A stretch of DNA of 64,000 nucleotides from Leptodontidium sp. MPI-SDFR-AT-0119 (Eukaryota; Ascomycota; Leotiomycetes; Helotiales; Leptodontidiaceae), in NCBI GenBank assembly GCA_020726505.1, contig JAHLEZ010000017.1, forward strand, positions 1,178,001 through 1,242,000, in the 5' to 3' direction. The number at the start of each line of letters is the position of its first letter. The first letter of the stretch is position 1. A program made the translations under genes and the position numbers. Shown here piece after piece: positions 22,644-34,600 of the stretch. The notes beneath the pieces were generated by a model that saw only the letters and a list, made by a program, of their open reading frames with translations, was not told where the DNA came from and did no database searches.

Positions 22644-23954
22644 CTACTTACCAAAACTGAAAGGACAGCCCATCACCGCTGCACCACCACTTTCTGCATA
22701 CTTCCTCATCGCCTCAGCCTGTTGAAGAACCGGCTCCCTCGACTTCTCTATATGCTCAGACGGCCCAATCTCCTCTGGCAAATAGCCTGAAGTCTTCCAC
22801 TCATCACCTGGCACCAGTCTCCCACGAGATGACAACCATATACCCAGTTTCTGTAACCAGCTATCCTTGACATACCAAGGCTCAAAAGCAAACCGGTCTC
22901 TCTGTAGCCGGCCGTCGGGCCCTTTTTTCGCTAGAGGATCCACACTCGAGAGTCGCGGTAGGAAAAAGTTCCTCACCACCCAGCCACGTGCCTTCAAGAT
23001 GAAAACGACAAGATGCTTCACATAGGCCGGGGGTTCCGGACTCCCAAGCGCAAGCCTGACGCGATCCTCTAGAAGCGAGTTGGCAACATTCTTCGCAAAG
23101 CCTCTTGCAAATGGCGGGACGCCCCTCAAATACAACTCCATGGTCGTCTCGGCACAGATCTTGTTGTCATCGGAGTATACCATGTTCTCCTTCTCGAAGG
23201 CAACCGTCCACTCTTGCAGCTTCTCCAGCGTCGGCGGGATATCCTCGATCCCCATACGATTCCCCACCTCCTTCCAGTACACAAACATAGCGACCTTCTC
23301 CAGGTACGTCATGGGCCGCCACTCATAGTCCTCGATCCACCGCTGCGGCTCCAGAACAAACATCGCAAGCGTGTGCGTCATGTCCCTATTCTTGACCTTG
23401 GCGCCATACCTCCCATGCAACCAGTTCACCTTACTCAGGGCCCTCAAAGCCCTTTCAGAATCCACAAACCCAACGACAAACTCCGTGAGAGCGACGCCCG
23501 TGTCCTCGGCTCGCTTCCCGACGTTCTTGGACGTCGTCAGCTGGCGCGTGGCAACTAGCAAGGAAGTACCAGATGCAATGGTGTAGGTCTTGACGAGGGC
23601 TAGGGATGTGCTGAAGAAGTGCATCCATGGCATGTCGTAGAGCATGGAGAGCAGCATGATCTCGTGCGCGGATTTGTAGTCCATGGAATAGGGATCTTTC
23701 TCGAAGCGGGCGTACTTGCGCTTCATCTGGTTGATGGCGCGGTAGCGGAGGGCGCGGACGATGGCGAGGTAGGAGACGGAGGCGATGGCGAAGGTGGTCA
23801 ATGGGTTTGCTTTGATGAGGGAGATGACACCTGGGAGTTGGATTTGAGAGAGCTGGATTTGGGAGAGCTGCTGGTGGAGGTGAGAGATGGAGAATTGGGG
23901 GAGGCGGATGCGAAGGTCGTTCATGTGAGTTCGGATGTCGAAGGTGGTCTGCAT
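22644..23954 (-). CDS. MpaB-like oxygenase (rubber-oxygenase catalytic domain family)
   Basis: A single-exon gene of 436 aa starting at ATG 23952-23954. One hydrophobic segment (about residues 52-68, LTTFAIASVSYLAIVRA) suggests an ER membrane anchor. It is followed by the family core: RKYARFEKDPYSMDYKSAHEIMLLSMLYDMPW, VGKRAEDTGVALTEFVVGF, the conserved NWLHGRYG..KNRDMTHTLAMFVLEP and W...EYEWR-like segment, and VYWKEVGNRMGI. In this family (MpaB of mycophenolic acid synthesis, bacterial Lcp) conserved Arg, Lys and His residues around a haem cleave alkene or farnesyl chains; the cofactor here is inferred. The N-terminus contains an exact SQIQL duplication from a 15-base tandem repeat. Confidence 0.85.
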   Translation of the reverse strand: MQTTFDIRTHMNDLRIRLPQFSISHLHQQLSQIQLSQIQLPGVISLIKANPLTTFAIASVSYLAIVRALRYRAINQMKRKYARFEKDPYSMDYKSAHEIMLLSMLYDMPWMHFFSTSLALVKTYTIASGTSLLVATRQLTTSKNVGKRAEDTGVALTEFVVGFVDSERALRALSKVNWLHGRYGAKVKNRDMTHTLAMFVLEPQRWIEDYEWRPMTYLEKVAMFVYWKEVGNRMGIEDIPPTLEKLQEWTVAFEKENMVYSDDNKICAETTMELYLRGVPPFARGFAKNVANSLLEDRVRLALGSPEPPAYVKHLVVFILKARGWVVRNFFLPRLSSVDPLAKKGPDGRLQRDRFAFEPWYVKDSWLQKLGIWLSSRGRLVPGDEWKTSGYLPEEIGPSEHIEKSREPVLQQAEAMRKYAESGGAAVMGCPFSFGK

Positions 23955-24897
23955 GGTGGCGGTTGATTGAGAGTTTGCTGGCTAGCAGGTAGTAATTGAG
24001 TAAGTAAGAACAATAAATACGGTAAAGTAGGCGGTACTGCACAGTCAAGTAAGTGAAGTGTCCTTGAGTAGTAATGCAAGCAAGCAAGCAAGGAACATTC
24101 TTTTCGTCCAGGCAGCCAGCGGATAGATGCTTTCTTTATACATACGGCCAGACCGGGTTGACAGATTGTGTGTGGCTGTTATCTTGTCATCTTGTCGTCT
24201 CCTATCCTGTCCTTTCACATGCCGTCATTTATTTATATCATGACTCCGCCATGTCCGAGGCTCTGGAGTTTCGGATGAAAGTAGCAGAAGACGAGTACGA
24301 AGTCTATGTCCTGGGTCACGTTCCTGGCATGCAGGCTAATTGGTCGCCGTGGTGGTGCAGCTGCGGCTTTATGGTTGGTTGGCTGACCTGACTCGGATTT
24401 GCTGACTTGGGGTTTAGGAGACAGGCCTGTGGCGCCGAGGCTGTGGGTGTGGGGTCCCCGCGTTGAGGGCGGGGACTAACCCTAACGAAGTACGAATACG
24501 AAGGTAAGGACAGGGGACGGGGAGGGGAGGGGGCCAATGGGAGAGCCTCTCTCGACTTCTAGGCAGCCAGAACAACCGTAGCGATTCGACGAAACCGAGT
24601 CAACTTGCATGCGATCTGCATGCCCCTCGACTACCGCCTTTCACGTCACCAAACAGATGGATGCATTTTACAATCTTAAACTTTCTTTGTATTTACGTAG
24701 CGTCTCGACGATCTACTTCGTAAGGCTGGCTTGGTAGGTGAACTGTATAGAGCTGTACTATGCTGTACTATATTATTTTATTAGGTAGGGGACCGTCGTG
24801 TGATTTATAAGTTGCGATTGAGTCGCAGCTCTGTTTCCTTAGACAAGCCAGTCACCTACTTCAACTCTCAAAACCTCATCAATCAATCAATCAATCA
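23955..24897. other. Divergent promoter region
   Basis: About 940 bases between two divergent genes. It has an AAGC microsatellite near 24073-24092 and an AATC microsatellite touching the next start codon. No gene supported. Confidence 0.4.
24878..24897. repeat. ATCA tetranucleotide repeat at start codon
   Basis: Five ATCA units run directly into the ATGATG start of the next gene. Length changes here would alter the leader but not the protein. Confidence 0.7.
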
Positions 24898-26466
24898 ATG
24901 ATGCCTTTCTTGCCCACTCATCTCCCGGCTCTCTCCGTCTACTGCCTCAGTGTTGTCCTTTCTGCGACTATAGCCCTCTCCCAGACGACCCTAACCGTCC
25001 CCAACACCATCGTCACCGCCCCCAGCACCGCGCAATTCTTGTCTACCGCCCAGGGCCTCGATGCGCCGAAAGTGCATCCCGTAAACGCGACGACGTTTGA
25101 CTGGTGGTGTGAGTATATATATATCCCTTCCCCCCGTTTTGTCGATCCCCGATAAGCAAGCGAGCAATCAGGAGCTGACATGCCCCCTCTTGTCTAGATT
25201 TCGATGCAGTCTCAACAGACTCGCAAGAGTCGGTCGTGATCGTGTTCTACATGTCCACGGATCTTGGCTTCCCGTTTCGTCTACCAGGCGCGGCTATCAG
25301 TGTCGATATATTTGTTTCGTTCGCAGATGGGTCGCTGCTCTTCTATCCCATCAACAGTTTGCCGGGCAGTCTGGGGTCTGCAACGGTTGTTAGCGAGGGA
25401 CAAGGCGCGAGTGGCGTCTGGAGCAATAGCGGCTTTTCGTTTGACGGCGAGGACGATTTGTCGAGGTATACGGTGACGATTGATAACCCGGTGCTGGGGG
25501 TCAAGGGGACGTTGGTTCTGGACTCGGTGCGTTGTAGAGTTTCTCCTCTCCTCTCGAACTAATTGGTCCTGCTTCCTTCTCCCCACATATACGTTCAGTT
25601 GTAAACAGCTGTCTCTTCTGACATGCATGTCACTTTTCGAGATTGATGAGTGAGAACTAGCTAGCACTTCAAAAACTGACGCCATGAAACAAACATAGGT
25701 AGCTCCCGCGCATTATCCGTGTGACCCACTGGGAGCAGGTGCCAACCTCGAAGTATCACCACACATTGGGTGGTCGAACGCTATTCCCGACGCGAATGCC
25801 ACAGCCGACTTCACCGTGTCAGGTAGGAAGCTGCAGTTTGATGGCTATGGCTACCACGACAAGAACTGGGTAGATCAGCCATTCGCCGCTAATGTCCATA
25901 GCTGGTACTGGGGCCATGGTCGCCTAGGTCCTTATTCCATTGTGTGGTTCGATGTCGTCGGCGCCGATGGAAATGAGTACATCAGTAGCTATGCTGCGCT
26001 GAATGGGCAAATCATAGCGACTTCTTGCTCGCCTGGTAGCATCAGGGTGCGGCCAACGGGGAGGAATTCGCAGTATCCTCGTATGTGCCTTGAGTTTCCC
26101 TTCTCTTCTCCTCTCCTCTCTTCTCTTCTCCTCTCTTCTTTCCAATCTTTTTATCCTTCCCGTAACCAGATTCTCCGCTCCGTTTCTTGTTGTGGAGGCA
26201 GGTGGTTGAACCGAGAAAGGCACCAGCTAACGAGACCGTAACTGGCAGCTGTGATAACGTCCGGCAATCCAGATGGCTTTCGAATTGACCTGGATCTCGG
26301 AGCTGCCCACGGAGGGATGTTAAGCGTGAATGTGACAACAAAACTTGCCGTTTCGGATGTAATTCTGTACACGAGGTGGATTGGAACGATGCAAGGCAGT
26401 GTCAGTGGCGGACCTGTGTATAATGGCATTGCGTTGTATGAGGAGTTCAAGATGTCTGCAGTCTGA
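24898..26466 (+). CDS. Secreted AttH/kievitone-hydratase-like protein
   Basis: Exons 24898-25108, 25198-25526, 25699-26080 and 26249-26466 join exactly to 379 aa. A signal peptide covers residues 1 to about 29 (hydrophobic core VYCLSVVLSATIALS). The body shows the two-lipocalin-like-domain pattern of the AttH/CrtC family: TTFDWWYFDAVSTDSQESVV early, GYGYHDKNWVDQPFAANVHSWYWG in the middle, then YSIVWFDVVG. This family includes kievitone hydratase of Fusarium, which detoxifies a bean phytoalexin, and Diels-Alderases of fungal polyketide pathways. The secretion signal favours the hydratase-like branch. No polyketide synthase lies in this window, so a cyclase role has no local support. Introns 2 and 3 are long (172 and 168 nt), and intron 3 has a CT-rich tract at 26097-26146. 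Confidence 0.85.
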
Positions 26467-26779
26467 GGCGGGTGACAGGCTTTGGATGAGAGTCGGATTG
26501 ATGGGGCTGATCGACCTGCTGCTCTTTTTCTGTTTGAAGGTGACATGAGAAGAAAAAAAATGACAGGACAAAGCAATGGAGAAGACGGCTCGGATGAGAA
26601 TAGCTCGTGATGATGCCAAATGTGAACTGGGTATTATTCTTTGAGCGCCACATACTTTGATCCTTCTTCGTGAGTAATTTGCCTCTGTCAATTTCGTCCC
26701 CGTGGTTGCCAGGTCCCAATAACGGTTGATTCAACAAATTAGGTGAACACCCTTAGGGTAGCTACCTGAGGTTTCAGGA

Positions 26780-29700
26780 TCAGTGCCTTCGTCTTGTCAG
26801 CCTGGCCAAGCGTTCTTGCTCAAATAACTCCGAAAAGGAACATTCAAGGTCCCGGCGCTTGGCTTCTGCAGAAGGACTCCTTTGATAGAGTAATGCTCGG
26901 TCAAGCCCCCACAAGTTCGAGCGAAAATCGGCCGACTGTCTTCCTTGTGGGTAGAGAAAGAGCCACAAGGCCAGCGCAATTCCGTGGGCCTTTTCAGCTT
27001 GTTCATAAGCTTGTCGTTCCGAGTATGCTCTGCCCAGGTGGTTGTATATGCTGCACCAATCGTCCACCTCGGACCACAGAGCATGAAGCTTGTCCGAAGC
27101 GTCAGTGCTAGAGATCCGGACAGAGGTTTTCATGATATCCAGAATGGGAAGGCGGCTCTCGACGTATTTCTGGGCGACATGCTCGATAACATCCCTTTTA
27201 TTTTCCTGCCGAAGGTCATCTATACGTGTGCGCCATGTGTCTGGGTACCCGCCAGCCAAGGAGCTGCTCAAGTAGGTAGTATCATGCATAACCATTTCGT
27301 CGAGTGCTTTAACCTGGTCATTTCCACCATCAGCGACCTCTGATTCAGCCACCTCTACTCTGCGTATCAAGAGTCCCGGATAAAGGATGGTCTTAAGCAT
27401 ATGCCCACGTGGCATACCTCTAATGAATGGCGCAATGCTGTGATCGATGATTCTTCTTGCCTCGGCCTTGCTTTCGACATCACCTTTAGCCGCCAGAACG
27501 AATACTGCTCCGACCGTGGCAGCGAAAGTCTCCTTGTATCTTTGGAAATTTTGGACTCGGTCTATTGAGTATGCGTCCATGATATTTCGAAACAACTGCA
27601 GGGACTCGTCTAGCCGACCTTCTTTGCGAAGACATTCAGCCCACCACACTGTCGCGTGAAGTGATGCAAAGTCCTGTGCGCACGTTTCTGCTTCTAACGT
27701 CGCCTCTGCAGGAGGCATCGTTCGACTTCGTACTTTGGACAAAAAGACTTTCTTCTCTGCAATCAGTCCTCGAGGACAATGGTTCATATCATCTTGCATG
27801 GCTGAAATAGAACGCTCCAGATATTTGATGGCTCTTTCTGTCTTTCCAGCAGAAGCCAACATTCGACCAACTTGGTACAACAGTTCTGCGAAATCAAGGC
27901 TTGGCAATTGGCGCGCCCTCATATACTCTGTCATCGCGTTCGAGAAAGCATGGCCTTTTACCACAAGAGCATGACGTTGAGGCATCAATTCATCCATGAC
28001 CAGTTTTCTGACCTCGGCACCAAGTACGATATCTTCCCAGTCATCCTGGGGGCCTTTATCCGCGATCGCAATTTTGCTCAACAAATGCTTGGCGAGCCAA
28101 GTAACGTATTTGTGCCGCTCCTCAATCGGTAGACGGCGAGATATCCAGCTATGGACAACTGGATGTACCCAGCACTCCCTTGACGTGACCAGGGAATAGT
28201 TGCAAAGTGGTCCAATAGAAAGTTGTAAGTGGTGACTGGGCTTCCTTTTCAGATGGTTGCTATAGACTTCCGAGAGTAAAGTAGCTGGACATTCTTGCAG
28301 AGGGAAAAGGTTTTCGATATTGTCGATCGGAGTGGGGCCGTCTTGATCCCTGAAGACGTATTCGCCTTCGGAGAGACCCCTCAATGTTGAGGATTGAGAA
28401 TCCAAAAATCCTAGCAAGTCGAGTATCATTGCTGGCTGGGACTTCGACTCCGGATACGACGGGCCTGCTATCTTTCTGTAGGACATCTCCCAGGTAAGTA
28501 ATACTGTCTTCTGCTCTTTGTCCACAGAGGTAGCCTTTCTCTTGAAAAGTTCATCATGATTGTCGAGATCCTTGTATAGAGCAATGAACACCTCCATAGG
28601 GCACTGTTCCTCTCTCATATATGATGCAGCTTGTACGATGGCCAATGGAAGACCTCCCAACATGTCTAGAAACTCTCGACACATGGCTTTGGGCGATTGA
28701 GAAGTAAGCGCTGGTGGTATGCACTTTTCCAAAAGAAGAAGTCCATCTTCCACTGTCATTTCTCCCACGCGGATGCCATTTTGAGGAGGCACAATGCCCT
28801 CGCCGACAAGTTTTGACTGTCTTGTTGTAATCAAAACCTGGCCATGGGCAGCAAATGGGATATAGTCCATCAGCCTGAATGAATCAGAATCCGGTCGTAT
28901 GGGATCTCCCAAGAGGAACTTCAAGTCTTCGGCATCGTCGAGAACAAAGAGCCAGGGTCTTGTATACTGGGTCTCCAGATGCGCCTTGACTACCTCGAAT
29001 GTCTGGATCTTGTTGGATGCCACCGGATTGAACTGCGGTATAATCATCTCAGCAACAGCGAGGTAACCCAGTTCGGCGTTTTCGAAATCGCTGGCTTTGA
29101 TCCAGAAAACAGAACGTTCCTCGCAACATCTTCGCGCGAACTCATATGCTATTTGACTCTTTCTAGAAACAAGGGTTGGTGGGTTAGCCCATGCCAAGTG
29201 GTTGCATATCGTCGCCAAGGGTATAGCCAATCTCACCCAATCCCTCCTAGGCCATGCAAGCAAACGCTTTGATGGGTCCTTGGTGACGATTCCATGAGTG
29301 TTCGTATGTTCGAAAGTTCCGTCTCCCTTCCTGAGAATATGCGATTGGAATTTGAGGTAGACGAATGCCTAGGCAGAGTGGAGATGAATTCGGAAATCTG
29401 AATATCTTGAGCTGTTGGTTCGTGGTGTTAGCTGGCACTTTGTACGAAACTAAGATGCTTCAGGGATGCCCAAGAGGTTATTCTACCTACGTGCTAACTC
29501 CTCAGTACAAAGGCTGCGACTACACTTCTCCAACTCGCTTTCCTGGCGTCCCAGATATTCCTGTGTGAAGGCGTCGATATCATCCATTTTGTGCCAATTG
29601 TCCAACGCCACGGAGTCCATACCCCAATCAACATCAAAGCGGTGGTATACTCCGGCTTCACTTAGTTCTTTGCCTTTCCTGTCGCCAACAAATTTCTCTG

Positions 29701-30702
29701 CTTCATTATGGCAATTGAGCGCAAGGTCGACGCATGTTTGGACAACGTGGTGGAGTCGCAGGTTCGAGTTATTCAGCCCTGTAACGCGTATCCACCCAGT
29801 ACCGATACTGACGATGGACTTGAAAGCTGCAGTTGGCCAAATGTACTCCGCTTCGTTGATAACCTTCGCTATCGGATTGTTGAGATGTAAGGCTCCGTCA
29901 ACAAAGGTAGCCTGTGATACATCCGAGCTTAATTGAGTGGGCTCGAAGAACAATGGAGCAGCAGATGTGGCCCGAGCTGCTTCCCAGATTGTACAGTTAT
30001 AGTTTTCTTCGCTTGGCTTCGATGTAATGTATGATCGGAGTAGTACGGCATGGACTGTTCTGGCACGAGTAGTGGAGACGAAACTAGACTCGATGTTAGC
30101 CTTTCCTTTTCTATGAACCTAGGAGTCTTGGGTGAAGGGTCGTAAGATGTTTAACGTGAACTCACACTTTGCAATTCGAATTATCAGCTTCGTAGAGCTT
30201 GTCGTCTTCACCAAACCCCCGAGCCGTGAGTACGTCTCTGATTGCCTCCTCGAGCCTTCCAGCTTCAAAGAACGGCTGCCCAGTAAGCAATGCGCCACGA
30301 ACTCTGGCGAACCAGCTGGGGTTTTGCTTGAAAACGGTTTCGGAAATATGTCGAAACACCTGGATGCAATCGTCAATCGACATTCTCAATCGACCGAGCA
30401 TAATGGCGATAATGCTGCTTTCAACTTAGCGTCTCCTCTGAAGACAGAGATCGAAAAAGGCTCGAGAAGAGACCTTACCCTCCTGTAGAAGTACCACCAA
30501 TCAGATCGAAGTAGTCGCAAGGTCTGGGCATCTCCGGCAGATGCTCATCTCTTTGAATTGTCCGAAAAAGACGCTTCAATATCAACAATATCGCCATGCC
30601 CTTCACCCCGCCACCATCGAGCGACAGTAAGCGGCGAGGCGGGCCACTGGCCCCTACTGTCGACATATTGCGGACAGTAATAGCAGCCGCTGAGTCCGAC
30701 AT
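26780..30702 (-). CDS. Patatin-NB-ARC-TPR NLR-like protein
   Basis: Five exons (30479-30702, 30166-30414, 29491-30083, 29237-29411, 26780-29162) join exactly to 1207 aa with no lesion. Residues about 25-300 are a patatin-like phospholipase: the oxyanion motif DGGGVKG (about 30-36), the nucleophile GTSTGG (about 70-75) and the catalytic dyad Asp in VDGAL (about 220). Next come FSGRETEL and an NB-ARC ATPase with Walker A GLGGIGKS (about 409-416), Walker B LFVLDDA (about 484-490), an ITTR-type sensor and GGLPLAI. The C-terminal half is helical with TPR-like pairs (AGKTERAIKYLERSI, EGRLDESLQLF, QAYEQAEKAHGIAL). This is the architecture of Neurospora PLP-1, which guards the SNARE SEC-9 and triggers germling death. 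No SNARE gene is seen nearby. Confidence 0.93.
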
Positions 30703-31629
30703 GTCGTACTGAAAACCCTAGAGAGCCGTGTAAAGATCAAGTAACATCCTGCCAGGCTTTTGGAGAACAATGAGAGATGTGCCTCTCGATGTCGATGTTT
30801 GATGTTTGGAAATAAGCCTGGCACTAGGCAGCAGCAGCAAAGGCTGGCCAAGGATGCCGTAACTGGTCAATGCAGCAGTAGTCGTTGAGGGTTTTCGCCA
30901 ATCAGGCCCAACAAACGCGGCTTCGGTGGAGCGTTCACGCCCGGCTCATATGAAGGTGGCGTAGAGAGGCACCCCGTTAGGCGAAATCACAAAATACCGA
31001 AAGCAAGGAGGCACAATTGAAGAGACGGCTTGATGCTGCGGCGCGAGGTATATACATCAAAATTAGTATGCGTTTTCATATCTTATTCTTAGGGCCCTTT
31101 TTTCGCTAGCGTTTGATCGGCTTAACAAAGGCACATGTTTTAGGCTTTTTATAATAACTACTATAGGCCAGAGGTTGCATACCGAGGCTATATTACGGGA
31201 TTGTTTACTTCGATTTGACGGGGTCTAATTAGCTTCAATTACTTACTTTACCTGCCTGCTTCTTGTACCTTCGTACTTCGTACCTCCTAGCTCTCTTCAA
31301 CGGAGTCTGGGAGGGGCTAAGGCGCCCCTCAGCAAGGCACTTGCGTGCCTTGTAACTGGTTTAGAAGTAAGGGGTAATCTGTAGGGAGTTGAGATACGTG
31401 CTCCAATCAAGCATATCTTCTTCATTTGAGTGCAAGTGACCATCAGAAGAAAGGCTCTAGAAGAAACAGTCTTCCGGGGTATCCTATCCTGTCTCCGATC
31501 ATGTTCCTGCCTGTGGGCTGTAGTCAGGGGTGCCTTTCGAGGAATTTCTGGTTAAATCCCCACTCTCGACATCCCCATGAAAATAGACAGGAGTACCAGG
31601 ACAGATGATATGCGAGGACTAGATTTGGG
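30703..31629. other. Upstream region of patatin-NLR gene
   Basis: About 900 bases between the NLR start and the LINE 3' end; no gene recognised. A CTTCGTAC-type short repeat is present near 31270. Confidence 0.35.
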
Positions 31630-31683
31630 TTAATGATGATGATGAAGTTTATTCGCCCGGTTCTAAACCTAAAGGGCCCTAGT

Positions 31684-34600
31684 CTATATTACATAATCCA
31701 CTTCGTTCAGTGTTTCCATGACCTCCTGAAGCCCGTACAGAAATGCCTCTTCCAGTATCTTCCACTTTCGGTAATTGCCTTGATCAAACGAGGTCTCGTG
31801 TGTAGTTAGTAGCAAGTGAGCTTGAAGATCATTCCTCCAAGTGTTCAATATCCTATCGTCGGCAACTGAAGCGAGACCTACTGGGGACACGAGGGTACTA
31901 GGGGTTAGTCGGGGTGAGAGAATGAGATAGGATTTACTATTGTGGGGTGTTAGCTGCCTGTACTACGTCCATGTCTAGTCGTCCTGTGGCAATGGCAAAC
32001 TTGATCGTTGCTCGTACTACTTCCATATTTGGTGTCCATGTCTCCGGGTCAAATGGTGCTTTCCCACCCAAGTAGAAAGAGAGGTTGCCTCTTCTTGTGT
32101 CTACTTATGCTAGCATTTGTGTTCGGTATACATCCTATCTCGCGCATTAGAAGAGGAAATACTTGACGGTTTCCCTTACTTAGCCGCATTAGTATTGGTC
32201 TAATTCCGCTGCTCCAATCCGGTGGAGGTATCCATTGAGTCGTGCCATTCCCGTTCAGAGTTGTGCTAATACGCTCGCTTCTCTCCGCTTGAGGCCGTCG
32301 TACAGGGTACGAGTGTGCTTGCCTGGCAGTGCTATGTCCATTTCTCTCGAATACTTTCCTACTCCGTCTGGCAGTGTCCTTGTTACTCCTGTCGCTATTA
32401 CATTGTTTATGATTGTGGACTTGGCTTGTTGACATTGCCCTTGAGGTGTTCGGCCCTACTCCGTGGCCTGTCGTGCTGCCTCCTTTGCTCTCCTGCCTTA
32501 CTCGAAACTCCCTTACGATGGGACCCATATCATAGAGACGGAGTTGCCTCCTTGCCTCAGCATGCGAACTAGCTCGTAGATTTCTTTAATGCTGCTTTGT
32601 CCTAATTGATGTCTTAGTTGACTCGTTGCCAGCAGGGCTCCTTAATTACTTGTAATAATAGTGATCTGTCTTCTTACCAGATGTTGTGGTAGCTGCTTCA
32701 GTGCTATAGCCATCGCTGCGAGTTCCGCCGTGTATGGGTTCTATTCCGTTCTTGCTCCTAGGGTGACCGAGTATATAGTAGATTCTTTGCCTATTATAAT
32801 GCCGAGAGTGTCGTGGATGGCCCCTCCTATCCTAACTATCCCTTTCCTTGCGGACGAGCTTGTCGCAATCCGTATGCCGCCAATGGTATTCGCAATGTTT
32901 GTCGTCTCCTCCGTTCTAAGGTTAATTGTAGCGGGGAGTCGTTCCTCCCACGGAGCTATCACATAGGGCTGAATGACCTCCATCCTATCTGTTGGCATGT
33001 TTTAGTGCGCATAAGTTATCCTTTGCAATAGTGAGGTAAATCTCTGGAGTTCTCTAGTGTTTAGCTTTAAGAGCGAGTTCGTCTCCAGTAACGTGCGGAG
33101 GTTGACCCACAGCTTCGTAGCCCTCTCTGCATGCCGCTCATCTACTGTACGTATACTGGCCTCGGCTTCTGCAACTGCAGTTGCCACTGTTCGAAAGACT
33201 CCTGTAATGGCCTGTGCTCCGACTCTTTGTATTCTATTCATTAAGGCCACGCCTTTGTATCCGCAAGCATGCATCCAAACGTTCGAGGCATAATCCACGA
33301 CTAGCGCTACCGTCGCTCCAAACAATTGCCTTGTAGTTGAGGGGGAAACTAGCCGCAGTCGTTTCAGTGCCATAGCGGCCAGAAGGCCCTTAGTCGTTGC
33401 TTTTCCGATGTGCTGCACATACCGGAGTCCCGAGTCCATGATCACTCCCAAGATCTTGGCCGTTTCCTTTGGTGCGATTGCTTCACCTTTAATAGTGAAC
33501 GGTCTGGTGCTAGTTCAGTCCGGCCGCCTAGTGAAATGAATTATTACTGTCTTGTCCCCTTCGAACGTGGCTCCGCTCCGCCTCTCCCATTCCATTGCTC
33601 TATCGATGATGGCTTGAATCCCCTCTCTATTCGCTTCTGCTGATAGCCCTATAACCCACGCGTTATAATCATCTACAAATGCCATTGCTCCCCCATTTGT
33701 ATTCACTTTGTATTGAACTAAGTCGGCATTAAAAAAGAGAAACAATATTAGCGAAAGTGGTGACCCTTACGGTAAGCCTACTTGTGGCAGTGACTGTTGT
33801 TGAGAGGTGTGGCCATTGACTAGGATAGTTGCCGTACGTTCTGAGCAGAAGGCATCAATCCACCGCACTAGAGCCGGCGGGATGCCTCTTGCTGCGAGTC
33901 TCTATAACAGTCTGTCCTTGTACACCCCATTATATACGCCCTTCACGTCGAAGCTAACCAAGCTGAGGACCTTCTTTGATCTCCATACATTATAGATGTG
34001 TTCTTGCAGTAGTAGGAGTGCCTGTTCAATAGAACGTTTCTTTCTAGCCCCGAAGTAGTTCGTGGGGAGCAGACCAAAAGTCTCCACTGCGTGCGATACT
34101 CTTTTAGCAACCACAGACTCTAGTGTCTTTCTAAGTGTGGAGAGTAGCGAGATCGGCCTCCACGCCTTTGCGACCGTGTAGTCTCCCTTATTCGGCTTCT
34201 TTAGTAGTATAATCTTGGCATTTCTCCACTGCGTAGGGAGCTCCCCTTCATCCAACGATGTCTAGAAGAGGAGCAACACTCTGTCTTTCACTACTGGCCA
34301 TACTTGCTTCTATACTATGGCTAGTAACCCATTATCTCCTGGCGCCTTCTATGACTTCGCCGCAAAAATTCTCCGTTCTACTTCTTCCATCGTCAAACGA
34401 GGCATCGAAATTGCAGTACGTTATGGTCGTGGTCCTTTATCTTCTATCCTCGCTAGTAGTAGGGGAAAGAACGCGGACAACAGTTCCTCCGCTTGTTCTA
34501 TTTTATCTTTCGTGGTAGATCAGTCTCTTCTCGTCAGTAGTAGTATCTTGTCAAATACTGAACTACTATAGGGATCCAAGTACTTTGCCGCTTGCTATAT

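Noticed and set aside
23455..24087. A 210-codon reverse frame overlapping the MpaB-like gene
   Set aside because: It runs in another frame of the same strand, is His/Pro/Arg rich, and has no domain; the MpaB frame explains the region.
29237..29411. Apparent loss of the Walker A motif in the patatin-NB-ARC protein
   Set aside because: The motif is split by an intron at 29163-29236; splicing restores GLGGIGKS.
32049..32528. A 159-codon reverse frame that looks like one protein
   Set aside because: It is the wrong frame of the LINE ORF2 C-terminal region; the true frame reads LPGKHTRTLYDGLKRREA.
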